Shown here in pieces: positions 1-9,421 of a stretch of DNA of 30,804 nt. The DNA comes from Sperchopsis tessellata (taxonomy: Eukaryota > Arthropoda > Insecta > Coleoptera > Hydrophilidae). Location: positions 1-30,804 of the forward strand of contig JAWQRN010000364.1 in assembly GCA_033557685.1 (NCBI GenBank), given 5' to 3'. Positions within the stretch are counted from its first letter, which is position 1. Every line of letters begins with the position of its first letter. The position numbers and the translations under genes were made by a program. A model generated the notes under the pieces. It searched no databases. It had not been told where the DNA came from and was given only the letters and a program-made list of their open reading frames with translations.

Positions 1-5
1 TCAGG

Positions 6-342
6 ATGGCGTTATATGTAGATATCCAAGGATTCATCAATAACAATTTCATACCAAAAGAGATGACAGTGACCTGTAACAGAGCAAAATTTTACAATTA
101 CTTATTTAAATCACCAGTTCAATTTCTGAAGTTATCAACGACTGCAAAAAAAGGAAGTCACGTGTCTAGAGAACAACCATCGTTGCATAAAATTCAGCGA
201 TGGTTACATTGATGCAGGAGAACTTGGAAACATTATAAGAAGATTTCCCTGCGAGGTTGTAAATGTGAAGGGACATCAAAAGAAAAACTTTTTGAAGAAA
301 ATCGTTAGCTGTGACATAGTAAATATTGAAGGTATAAATTGA
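6..342 (+). pseudogene. Frameshifted relic of an unrecognised N-terminal ORF (virus-like cluster, gene 1)
   Basis: Reading starts at the ATG at position 6 and runs open to 212. The sense then passes to another frame, 199-342, which continues with a lysine-rich segment and ends at TGA 340-342. The N-terminus carries a DIQGF motif and FIPKE a few residues later; the second frame carries VKGHQKK. From memory, this start resembles the first ORF of a multi-copy, uncharacterised ORF set found in insect and Hydra genomes. I cannot name a function. The relic is short, has one frameshift and ends early. After its TGA the same frame meets a TAA at 373-375 before the next ORF. It lies at the window edge, on the same strand as the four relics that follow, which is the main reason for treating it as part of one unit. 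Confidence 0.45.
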
Positions 343-384
343 ATTATGTTACGACTACTTTTTAATAAATCGTAATGTTTGCGC

Positions 385-597
385 ATGTATTTTTCTTCCC
401 CTCCTCCTCTAGAAGATAAGAAAGAAATCGTTAGTCTAATTGTTAAAATGAATTCGGTGAGTCGAGATGCAATCGTTGCTCTGATTGAACATTTTACAGC
501 GAAAAATAAAATTAGTGAAATATCATCATACGAACAAATGAGTCATATGTTAATAGACTTTTACGAGTATCCAGTGAATGAGTTTTTGTTGTTGTGA
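385..597 (+). CDS. Short unrecognised ORF, 70 residues, possibly a remnant (virus-like cluster, gene 2)
   Basis: An open frame from the ATG at 385 to TGA 595-597 encodes about 70 residues. It looks alpha-helical, with a middle section rich in charged residues, a tyrosine-rich stretch with YEQMSHM, and a YEYPVNEF segment close to the end. It shares its frame with the second half of gene 1 but is separated from it by two stops, so it could be either a separate small gene or a downstream piece of gene 1. I do not recognise a family. It sits 71 bases before the next, longer ORF in the same direction. Being open for 70 codons in AT-rich DNA is only weak evidence for coding. Confidence 0.3.
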   Translation: MYFSSPPPLEDKKEIVSLIVKMNSVSRDAIVALIEHFTAKNKISEISSYEQMSHMLIDFYEYPVNEFLLL

Positions 598-668
598 TCA
601 AGATACTTTCTAGTCTTGCAGACTGAAATACAGACTTGGGGTTGACAGTTAGATTTACCTGACGAAAA

Positions 669-1358
669 ATGGCATTAGTCGATGGTGATGATGTGACTCA
701 TATAATACAAGATATTTTCAGTAAATATATTGCAGACGCAAAATCTGAAAGACGATATATAAATGAAACAATATATCGTATTGATAAAAGAAGAAGAATC
801 CACGTTGGTTTGAGTGCAGCACGAGGTTTTCTTCGATCAATCAGATTAAGTGATAGAAAAGGCGAGCACATTTATTTTACTGGTGTTGATTGGTGTAAAT
901 TCCTAAAGAAAATACCAATGATTCAGACGCATTTATTTCGAAAAAATGTATGTCAAGACAAAACAGAAAGCATATGCGAAGAAGCGTATATTCTGAATTA
1001 CATATGTGCGAGTAATATAAAATATGTAAAAGTGAGTTACTACGGTGATTTGTTGACATTTACTAAAAATACTTTTGCAAATATGAAGGAAATTTTAGAT
1101 ATTTTTTACAAACGTTTGCTATTATTACAAAATATATCATTCCCAGACTTTTATAACAGCATGCTATCCCCGGACATCAAAGTGAATAGTGGTGATCTTT
1201 TGAGCAACGTGCAGTTTTTGTGCGAGAAAATTAAAACTGAACACGCATTGGGTACTGCAAGCGTGAATTACAGCGTTATCTTTGGGGTAGCAAAATTGAA
1301 TATAATTACGCCCAACTTCAAAATTTTAACACATTCAAGTGTGGACATTTGTGTTTGA
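669..1358 (+). CDS. Intact 229-codon hypothetical protein (virus-like cluster, gene 3)
   Basis: An uninterrupted frame runs from ATG 669 to TGA 1356-1358. The start has A at -3 and G at +4, a favourable context. No signal peptide or membrane segment is visible. The N-terminal third is basic (KRRRIH around residue 40), the middle contains FTGVDWCKFLKKIP, and the rest mixes hydrophobic and charged residues like a soluble globular protein. I do not recognise a domain. Its neighbours on both sides are frameshifted or stop-ridden, so an intact 690-base ORF here stands out. It is the longest open frame in this AT-rich window outside the gypsy remains and one of the better candidates for a real product. 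It could be a structural or accessory gene of the same element, a domesticated copy, or an open frame that has escaped mutation by chance. Confidence 0.5.
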   Translation: MALVDGDDVTHIIQDIFSKYIADAKSERRYINETIYRIDKRRRIHVGLSAARGFLRSIRLSDRKGEHIYFTGVDWCKFLKKIPMIQTHLFRKNVCQDKTESICEEAYILNYICASNIKYVKVSYYGDLLTFTKNTFANMKEILDIFYKRLLLLQNISFPDFYNSMLSPDIKVNSGDLLSNVQFLCEKIKTEHALGTASVNYSVIFGVAKLNIITPNFKILTHSSVDICV

Positions 1359-1397
1359 AGTTTCTACGACAACGATGTCTTTAACCTTCACTCTATT

Positions 1398-2651
1398 ATG
1401 GTGACTCTACAACTTTATCATCAAACTATTTTCCACCCATTTAATTAGATCAGAACTCAACTTATGCACTTGCACTTGTAGGATTATACAGTTACCATGC
1501 TATACTCAATATCGATGATTAAAACAACAAATTTTATTACTCTATAGGAAGAGGGGAAGTGAAACACATCAGAATTCCTATTGGATCGTACGAGTTGAGT
1601 GATATTGATGCTTACATAAAAAAGGAATTGAAGAATATTTTGAAGGATCCAGATGAATACTTAATATCGATAAAGGCAAATAACACATTACAATGAATGA
1701 TATAAAGCCAATCTATTACTGTGCATTTTGATTAGGGAGATTGTATTGGAAAGCTGCTTGGATTTTCAGACTCACGAGTGCTATCTCCTAATAGAAAGAA
1801 AGAAAGAAATTGCTTTATTCAAAACACAAACATTTTCAAAAACAATATTGCAAAATTTTGCTTTGAGTAGCGTCAAACAAATACCTACAGGTACCACGGT
1901 AAAAAAAATTAACAAACAAAATACAAGCCTATCAAAACATAATTCTGTAAAACTATAATACATTTTTCAGTTAAAAGAGAAAAAACATTTTCAAATATGT
2001 ACACACTTAGTCACGATTAAGGTAATTATTAATTGTATATGGTTCTAAATTACACAAATATTCGAGTAAACTCATTCTAAATGCAGGCAAAGTCATCTTT
2101 GTCTTTATGTATTCTGGCAAGATATTAAAGAATTCAAAGCAGAGATACATGCAACTCTTTTTTATACACATTTAGTCGGTGGATAGGATATACATAATCA
2201 GTCTTGTTTCTTCTGGCATATTCGTGGTTAAAATTATTTTTAACAAAAAGTTGTGAATTTTTAAAATATAGAAAATTAAAATATTAAATATATACTCTGC
2301 AGGTACAGTTAAAATACCATTTTCTTTAAAAAGTCCTCTACACGAATCCCGTTGTCTACAGTTCAGAATGATTCACAGGGCACGCTTCTGCAAAACAAAA
2401 GTGGCATAATTTATATGGGTATATATCATAGTATAATAAATGATTTTTAATGAAATTTGACGAATAAATTACATGTATCTGATACACCTGTCAATATTAT
2501 CAAAGTAACTTCAGTGCGTGTGGAATGCAACATCATTACAGGTTTATATTCCAATAACAAACTATCTCACACGCTTTACGAGTTTGGTAGGGATGTAACA
2601 CCGGGTTATGCTATTCATGAACGTCCATCCAATGTTTGCCTGAAAAAATGA
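1398..2651 (+). pseudogene. Broken capsid-like gene A of a Maverick/adintovirus-like relic, split by a LINE
   Basis: The likely start is the ATG at 1398. The frame then shifts, and the recognisable part continues from about 1454 in another frame with an in-frame TAA at 1520-1522. Motifs along it include GRGEVKH and IRIPIGSYELSDID (about 1549-1610) and KLLGFSDSRVLSP (about 1750-1790). The coding sense then stops at a LINE insertion (about 1794-2455) and resumes at 2457 with KLHVSDTPVNI, ending near the C-terminus with VTPGYAIHERPSNV and a TGA at 2649-2651. These motifs recall a repeated insect/Hydra ORF family that I take to be a capsid-type protein of a Polinton-like element; that assignment is inference. 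Breaks seen: one early frameshift, the TAA, a further break after about 1696, the insertion, and an abrupt C-terminus suggesting an internal deletion. Confidence 0.45.
1794..2455 (-). mobile_element. 5'-truncated non-LTR retrotransposon (LINE) 3' end
   Basis: Read on the minus strand, the segment encodes remnants of the C-terminal tail typical of jockey/CR1-type LINE ORF2 proteins: LQKRAL, then SCRGLFKENGILTVP (around 2330-2390), then YARRNKTDYVYP after a frameshift (around 2185-2230). It ends in an AATAAA signal (forward TTTATT at 1814-1819) followed by a short repeated tail (AAAG units on the forward strand, 1794-1810), which is how many LINE copies end. The upstream end stops near 2455, so this is a 5'-truncated copy of roughly 660 bp. 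It interrupts capsid-like gene A, whose sense resumes right after it. I did not find a convincing target-site duplication. The clade is uncertain. Confidence 0.6.
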
Positions 2652-3244
2652 GTCATCTCCTATCCATCTTCAACGACGTCAACTTCGATGAAACTGTTAC
2701 AAAGTACCGAGTATCACACTTATTTGCCGTAATCAACAAATACCTTTAATTTGAAAAACAAGATTCGTATTCCAATACAATTAAATGATATTTTTTTGGT
2801 ACCATCAGATTCATTATTATACATTCAAGTTAAAGATGTTGGTGATGGAATTCGTTTTGAATTAAATGGTGTACTCGTCGATAACGTACAACAACTGCCA
2901 TGAAAAATTGTGTATCTTTATGTGAGTCTGAGAAGAAAGCAGCTGAGATGATGGGATGGACATCTGTTGGAGTGAACCCACCAACTCTTATTGATACAAT
3001 ATTCTCAATATGTTTATCACTAAAAAGACTTTTGGGTGTGTTTGAAGATTATGATAAAATTATGGTTGCATCAAAACATGAACTGCTGCTATTTCGAGCA
3101 CGGACCGATTTGAATTGTTTGAAAATAAATGCAAGAAAGGATGCTAACATTACCGTGACGAAGTTAAAGTAGCATGTTCCACATATTTCAGTCAGCGATG
3201 AAATAAAGTTAAAGTTGCTGAATGCATATCAATATTCCAAATAA
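2648..3244 (+). pseudogene. Broken capsid-like gene B of the same virus-like relic
   Basis: The ATG at 2648 overlaps the stop of gene A by the four bases ATGA. The first frame (containing NFDETVTKY) runs to a TAA at 2747-2749. The sense passes to another frame from about 2739, with KIRIPIQLNDIFLVPS and then FELNGVLVDNV, ending at TGA 2901-2903. A third frame from ATG 2900 continues with CVSLCESEKKAAEMMGW and later DYDKIMVASKHELLLF. An in-frame TAG (3170-3172) precedes VPHISVSDEIKLKLL and a final TAA at 3242-3244. From memory this is the second, longer protein of the same uncharacterised family, plausibly a jelly-roll capsid protein. It is damaged by at least two frameshifts and one premature stop, and the centre is shorter than I would expect. 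No product is likely. Confidence 0.5.
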
Positions 3245-3452
3245 CCTCTCAAATCATTTGCTTACTTCTCAGTGCCTCTCAAATTAAATAATCACTCCTT
3301 TTATTTTATACTTTTTAGCACTAGAACGATACTCTCCACATATGTCCGCAGCTACATTTGAGACGAGATTCTGCACCAATAAATCTAAGGTAGGCAATAA
3401 TATTATTTATTTTATTAACGAGATATTCACTCCTGTTTATCATTTACAATTC

Positions 3453-3490
3453 GCGCACACACACACAAACACGCCCGCACACACTCACAG
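3453..3490. repeat. CA-rich imperfect microsatellite
   Basis: An interrupted run of CA dinucleotides with a few AA, CC and CT breaks. An open frame across it (3,342-3,575) is low-complexity and is not treated as a gene. Confidence 0.7.
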
Positions 3491-5068
3491 ATATACCTGC
3501 CTCATCATTGCACACGTCGTATGCTTTTATGGTGGTTTTCCAACTTTCATCATTGTAATGATAAAACTTTTGTAAAGAAACGAGTCGTCTGTTGCTCGGG
3601 CCGGCGGTTTCTTGTCCGCCGAGGTTCTGTTGGAGCGAGGAGTGCTTAAATGGTGCCCATTATCCGGCCTCTTTTTCACACTGAGTGATGAACCGCTTCT
3701 AGTCTCTCTGAGAGTTGCCTTGTCTGTTCGAGTTCAATAACGATTTTTGTCAGTTACTCCCTTGTACGAAGAATATGCTCGTCTTTCAGGTGCTAACTAA
3801 AATATAGCAAAATCCTAAGGTTTCTGGTCTGGCACCTGGAATAATAGAGACGATGCTCCCCTTGATTGTGTGTGATCAAACACAGACATCAGTAACTCGA
3901 CACCTTGAAACAGCAACTAGTAAAGGCATATGGCAGATGCATACGTTATCACTTTCCTACTGGGGACATTGTCATAAACACTTTCATTGCTCCAAGAATA
4001 TGGCACAGTTTGAAAGTTCTTTGAATTATTGATGATCAGCTAAATCATCTACAGTGTCTTTTCGCCGACTTCTGGTATGCAGAAATCATTGGGTTACCAA
4101 AAATCATCTTTGGTTACCAACACATATCGGTGGTCTGGGTTACAACTGGTTTTAAGCTGGCCAAGCTTCTTCCACACGGAATAATTTTTTATATTCCAGG
4201 AAACATCAGCTTTTGCCAAACAATTACGTTTTGCTGTTCATTTGTTTAAACCTTATTGTGATGACTTTCCCTCTATAAACCATGACATTCTTCTCATTCC
4301 TTTTAAATCAAGCTGTCTCCTTGGTCCCAATTTCCATCCTTCATCTCTGTAGCACCAATTAGAGTTTAACCTAATTGGAGATATTTTTGATAGGATCAAG
4401 TGGATGAATGTTAATGACTTACATGTAGGCCTAAAGATAAAAAGAGATTTCCATGAAAACAGGGCTATCTTACACGAACTTGTAGACAACCATACTGAAA
4501 ATGTGATATCTGGACTCTCCAGATGACCAAACAAGATAATCTTGTGCCATAAATAAAAAAATCACTTGAAGACCTAGACCGGAAAAGAATTCGTCATATA
4601 TTGGTCCAAATGTATTATCACTGCAGAAATCCTTTGCGATCTGAACTAAATAATTGTGACGTATGATGGGGATGTTCTCGTAGTCCACTTATACAGGGAC
4701 ATTAGGGTATATTAGCATGGAGATTTGAGAAAAACAGAATACCGAAACTGATTTTCGTACAACAAAGTGAGTTAGTAAAGTCATGTAGATTTCCATGGTG
4801 TCGGTTGCGGGAAACCATATGGTGGTTGACTGTGAAATTATAACTCCGGTATGGTCAGTTGCTAAAACAATTATCAGGAAATTAATCGGCAGGACTGTAT
4901 CCGATAGTTATATTATCGGTGGCTTGGAAGTATGAAATACCGTAACCAATTAAGCAAAGCAAAAGACATCGTCTATAGTATACAGTTAAAATAATGTTAT
5001 GTTTTTACGAGTTATGTATTTACTTTAAAGCGCTAAGTTTACATTAACACAATGATAAATTACACAAC
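3491..5068. other. Intergenic DNA without a recognisable gene
   Basis: No coding family recognised on either strand. A GC-richer patch at about 3,590-3,850 contains the hairpin GGCGG/CCGCC (about 3,602-3,621) and looks unlike the surrounding AT-rich DNA. It may be a retroelement relic, but I see no element ends. A short direct duplication with the shared words AAATCAT and GGTTACCAA lies at about 4,082-4,121. Minus-strand open frames at 4,253-4,688 show no motif I know. Confidence 0.4.
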
Positions 5069-5312
5069 TGTACTCTAGTGCCACTGGGTCGTCAGAGGTA
5101 TGTAGACGTAAATCGACTTGAATTGGAGTCCACTTGTCGGACTCTCCGCTTTATATGCTGGCGAGAATTTTTGACTCCGCGGGCACCTTCTGGACTTTGC
5201 TGGAGCGATCAGATGAGCCCATCGTTTCTCCACATCTGGTACAGTCGAGTGAGAGCTAGACTATTCAGAACGCTCAGTGGCGTAAACACTGTGCAGAAGA
5301 TTCGTAACAACA
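5069..5312 (+). mobile_element. Candidate solo LTR
   Basis: A 244-bp block begins TGTACTCTAG and ends GTAACAACA, giving TGT...ACA termini as LTRs have. It is clearly GC-richer than its flanks. It contains a TATA-like TTTATATGC near 5,149 and the small hairpin GAGTCC/GGACTC near 5,126-5,144. No internal retrotransposon region follows on either side, so it would be a solo LTR. I could not identify a clean target-site duplication and did not see a second copy in the window, so this remains tentative. An open frame inside it (5,078-5,317) is not considered coding. Confidence 0.3.
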
Positions 5313-7022
5313 CTTAATGGAAAATGTGAATGTGGTTGAACCCACAGGCCACTTCATAACCTCCATAAAATCTAGAGTGACGAAGGAGTATTTAAAAAAA
5401 AAGCAATAGTACCCTTGGAGATTTTGTCGGACGGTGGACTACGAAAGGAATAATATAGATATAAGAAGTATATTTTGATACTGTAATTAATGTATTACTA
5501 ACAAAAATGTAGAAATAATTAAAACGTTAAAAATTATATGGGCGAATAACAGTGCCGGCCATGTCCTTTCGTATAAAATACACTACCATACGTAACAATG
5601 TGTAAAATATGATTTTCTTTTTAAAGCTTGTGGGACTGTTTCTTTACAGAGTTTTTTGTTTATGTATGCTCAAAAATATTTAGTAGATGTTTAACGGTTG
5701 TATTGGCGTTTAAAAGACCCCTAGGGGCGATAGCATTGAATCCAAGATGACCGTCCAATGGTGGATAAATTACATTGTTTACGTTGCTTGGTATGTGTGT
5801 ATGCTGTGATAAAGTGTTTAAAGTTAATTCATTTCCAATAATGTTTGATCCAGCGGTTGGTATCGTTGATATTTTGGATTATGTGAGGTAATTCAAGAGA
5901 CCATTTGTTGAGGGATCGGCAATTATCAAAGCAAATCACCTGATCGAATGTGGCGTGATAGCAAGAACGGACGGCGAGATCCATATATTTTCATTGTGTC
6001 TTCAAACATCGCATTTGGACGAGGCCTCATGAAATGAATGTTAAATTATTATCCAGCAGCTAGCATTCTTAGATTCATCTCCTGTAAAGTTACGGACTTA
6101 AATATGATATCGATGATACTACCTATTGAAAAGTACAGTAGATAAGCAACTGCGTAGGTATTTACCTTCCTTTTAGTAAATTGTACATTTTGTGTAGGCA
6201 TACAGTACTAAATTACCTAGGTAGGTACTAGGCATATAAATAAATGATTTCCTGTATATAAATCAAAAGATGTTACAGGTTACGATACAAATATGTATAG
6301 ATTTCTTGTAAATACAGTACAGATACGACCATTGTTTTTGATACTTTCTTCCCAATTTTCAACACATGTAGCCATACTTTTAGTCTGGCTTTGTCCTTGT
6401 GAAATAAATGGAATGAAAATCCACCAGCTGCTTTACTGTCACACTAAAGCACCGAACAATATTTGTTTCCCTTCCTTGCTAAGTTTTTAAGTTTCGCACG
6501 AACTGTGGTTTGTTATTCTGTCGTACCATCATCCATTGCAAAATGCACGCTAAACAGATCTAACAACTGATACCTATCCACCATATGAGGGTTGCACTTC
6601 TGCTCACCTGAGGTCCGCTACTTTGCTTTTAAACGCCTATTACGTTGCCTTGTACTTTCAGAGGACGGCGAACTTTCGTATTTTTAAATTTCTTTGTAAA
6701 TAGCACTAGTTCTGTTTTTAATGGATTTATTTTTATTTTCCATTGCATTTTTCATGTCTACATATATTTGAAACTGTTTCATAGCTATCCGACTATTTAC
6801 GCCGTCCGTAGCATTATTTAATTGCATGCGACGTCAAATCTTCTTCCTTTGACTGTTAAGGTACGTGCGATCAACAATAGGGCTGATCCACTACCGTTTC
6901 TGTAAAAACCCACATCTGGTAATTCTATTGCCTATCATAAAACTTTATTTAGAAATTCCATGACGGGTTAAGGCCTTAACGGGACTTTTTTGATGGCTAG
7001 GGAAGTTTGAAGGGGCAGTACA
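5313..7022. other. Intergenic DNA, nothing recognised
   Basis: AT-rich sequence with short A-runs (about 5,393-5,403). A perfect 14-bp palindrome, GTTAAGGCCTTAAC, lies at 6,967-6,980. Open frames such as 6,293-6,490 show no family resemblance. Confidence 0.4.
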
Positions 7023-7091
7023 CATTCAATTCTCAACCAAACCAGTACGCATTAAATTCACAACCAGAGAGTCGTTCTTAAATTCATAACC
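7023..7091 (+). repeat. Decayed tandem repeat, about 27-bp period, three units
   Basis: Units start at 7,023, 7,050 and 7,077 and share a core like CATTAAATTCACAACC with a few substitutions. A possible fourth, more diverged unit follows. No gene overlaps it. Confidence 0.5.
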
Positions 7092-7518
7092 GAGACAGTT
7101 CATCTCATATTTTAAACTCAGTGTCGACATACATTTGGCCGTAAATTAATTATTATAACTTGCAACAGTGCATTCTTTTTATAAGTGTGTGTACAATAAG
7201 ACAGTGTGTGAAATATTAAAATCCTCCTTACTACCCGCATTCCTAATCCGTCCTTAATATAACGCACGAGCCAGTATTTGGAGCCTATGCACTCACATGC
7301 CTGCATTTGGAGTCTATACGCACACACGTCTACAGATAATGGAAGTAAGGTAAGCGAAAACATTTTTTACTAGCGTTTGCATGCAAGAAATTCACTTCTA
7401 TTTACACGAGATAGAATCCGCGCTATTATACATACAGTTCACTTAAGTCCTTCGAAGAAACTCTTTCACACGCAAAATTTTGCTATTATCAACAATTTAA
7501 TCCTCCGATCTGTAAAAT

Positions 7519-7570
7519 CAACATTTTGGTACTTCGAGCTTTATAGAACCAACATTCTGGTTCTTCGAGC
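7519..7570 (+). repeat. Short tandem duplication, 31-bp period
   Basis: CAACATTTTGGTACTTCGAGC (7,519-7,539) recurs at 7,550-7,570 with two substitutions. The word TTGGT-CTTCGAGC recalls leader sequences of some Bel/Pao elements, but no LTR or gag is visible, so the element class is not assigned. Confidence 0.5.
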
Positions 7571-8360
7571 AGTTCAAGTAACAACACCGATCATGAAAAG
7601 CAAGAATCATAGCCCTCTCTTCCTATGATGTGTATTTTCTTTGCTTCCTACTATATTGAGTTAACGGTTCTACCGCATATTAAATATAATACTTAATCTG
7701 TGGTTTTAGGAGAAATTACAGAGAAACACGCAAACGGTAGTTTTCTATACCGATTTTTTTGTACGCATATCTTAGCGGCAATTCGTTTTTTGTGCATGTA
7801 AATAAACTTCGCTTTCGTTCAGCGCTAGTTTGGTTGCTTGGATTTGAAATCTCATATGATTTTTGCGGTACCCTATGTTTACGTTAAGTCAATGTGAATT
7901 TGTAGTAATTTAATTTTCTAGTTCTATAAAAAAATGTAATAAATTTGTTGTGATCATACACGTTTATAGCTGTCAGTTGCCACCACCGGATTGAACTAGC
8001 CGAGGCAGTTTGGAAACATGATTGTTTCATAGCCTAGCGGAAGGGAATATTTGTAGCACAGCCAGGTGGTCAACCAAACAAAATACACAACAGTTGAACT
8101 GCTTGAGTTCAGTGAAGTTGCTACCTTTGTTATTATTTGAGGTTGGAATTTTGTGAAATTTTATTAAAATGAGTGCGTTAAGTTTGTTGTCATATGTATG
8201 TATTAATTAATTCTAGTGTATATATGTATAAATAGTTTCCAAACACACATCTTACAATTCTAATATGTAGATTTTTCCTCGGTAGTTAATTGGCCACGTG
8301 ATTTGTTTACTTCATTGATATAATATAGCATGCTTTCAACATATGTAATATTTATATTAT
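7571..8360. other. Intergenic DNA, nothing firmly recognised
   Basis: AT-rich. An ATG at 8,169 in good context is followed after nine codons by a GTATGT donor-like sequence, which could be a lost or alternative first exon, but nothing else supports it. Confidence 0.35.
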
Positions 8361-8625
8361 TTAATGTAAATATTGCAGGTTACATGTAATGAATTTTTTA
8401 AAACATTATTTGTTTATTATTCTTTATTTAAATTCAGTACTGAATGCTTTCCGGTATCATTTGTTCTTCACATAGAATAAACCAAATTAGTTAATGTAAA
8501 TACTGTAGGTTACATGTAATTCAATTTTTAAGACATGAATTAAGTTTGTCAATATCCATTATATAAATTTAGCACTGATGGTTTCCAGGTATTATGTGTT
8601 CTCCACATAAAATAAAACATAATTT
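8361..8625 (+). repeat. Tandem duplication, 130-bp unit, two copies
   Basis: Unit one (8,361-8,490) and unit two (8,491 to about 8,625) both begin TTAATGTAAATA, followed by CAGGTTACATGTAAT or TAGGTTACATGTAAT. Both contain a similar GGTATCA / GGTATTA ... TGTTCTTCACAT / TGTTCTCCACAT ... AATAAA order near the end. Divergence is clear, so the duplication is old. Confidence 0.7.
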
Positions 8626-8699
8626 ACTTTTTTTAGATGGAGATTGGTTTGAGAAAATATAAATGCAAGGCGCAAGGTTGAACTAATGTCTATTATTTC

Positions 8700-9150
8700 C
8701 TATTTATACAATGTGTTATGTCAATTATGGAATAGATATTATAGTCTAGTTGATAAATTGTATTATACGTATTTTTTTATATTAAGTATTGTACTAAACT
8801 AAAAATTTGTAAAATGCATCATCAAACATTTATTTTTTTGTTAAACAGCTAATTGTTAGTGCAATATAAATATGTTATAATGTTATTCATATACTTATCT
8901 ATCAAAATTTAGAAAATAATGAATTGTGAATTTTTTTTTATTAAAAGTTGTTGCTAGACATATAGGCAATGTATTGTCAGTTATGAAATAGATATTATAA
9001 TCCAATTGATATCTTGTATTATATGTATTGATTGTTTATGTTAAATAATTGTAAAATGTATTTAATTGTTAATACAATATAATTTTGAACTTTTGTTATT
9101 TTTAACATTTAGAAATAAGGCATTATGAAAATTTACATTCAATAAACATA
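8700..9150 (+). repeat. Diverged tandem duplication, offset about 256 bp
   Basis: The word AATAGATATTATA occurs at 8,731 and again at 8,987. It is flanked in both copies by similar text: CAATGTGTTATGTCAATTATG versus CAATGTATTGTCAGTTATG before it, and TTGTATTATA-GTATT, then AATTGTTA, then ACATTTAGAAA-like words after it. The second copy is somewhat shorter. It follows directly after the 130-bp duplication, so this 0.8-kb stretch has been built by repeated local duplication. Confidence 0.55.
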
Positions 9151-9391
9151 TTTTGTATATTTATTTTTTCTATCACCCAGTACAAATAGTTGTGACTTAT
9201 TAATTTGAAAATGTGAAATGTATTTTTCATTGTTACAAGTAATGCAAGCACGAAGGTGGGTTATCTTATAATATTGAATTACGTAATATTTAAAATATGC
9301 ATGTCAAAGAAAAAATAGAAAATGATGTATAAATGTGTATTAAATTACGAAATTATTATAAATAAGAAAGCTGAAAATAACACCGAATCTG

Positions 9392-9421
9392 CGATTTGGC
9401 CCATGCGTACGGGCTAAATCG
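9392..9421. promoter_or_regulatory. 11-bp inverted repeat upstream of the Ly6-like gene
   Basis: CGATTTGGCCC (9,392-9,402) faces GGGCTAAATCG (9,411-9,421) across an 8-base spacer, with one mismatch. It lies in a locally GC- and CpG-richer patch about 260 bp before the start codon. It could be a regulatory palindrome or part of a small repeat; no factor is assigned. Confidence 0.3.

Noticed and set aside
3342..3575. 77-codon open frame across the CA-rich microsatellite
   Set aside because: Low-complexity His-Thr text created by the repeat; no family resemblance and no splice context.
4253..4688. Two overlapping minus-strand open frames of 72-93 codons
   Set aside because: Different frames, no recognisable motif, and no partner exons or conserved start context.
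5078..5317. 79-codon open frame
   Set aside because: Covers the candidate LTR almost exactly; GC-richer sequence has fewer stops, which explains the open frame.
8169..8198. ATG with nine codons followed by a GTATGT donor, as a possible extra first exon
   Set aside because: The nine codons encode no clear signal peptide, the junction phase is 0 while exon 2 of the Ly6-like gene needs phase 1, and no other exon fits.
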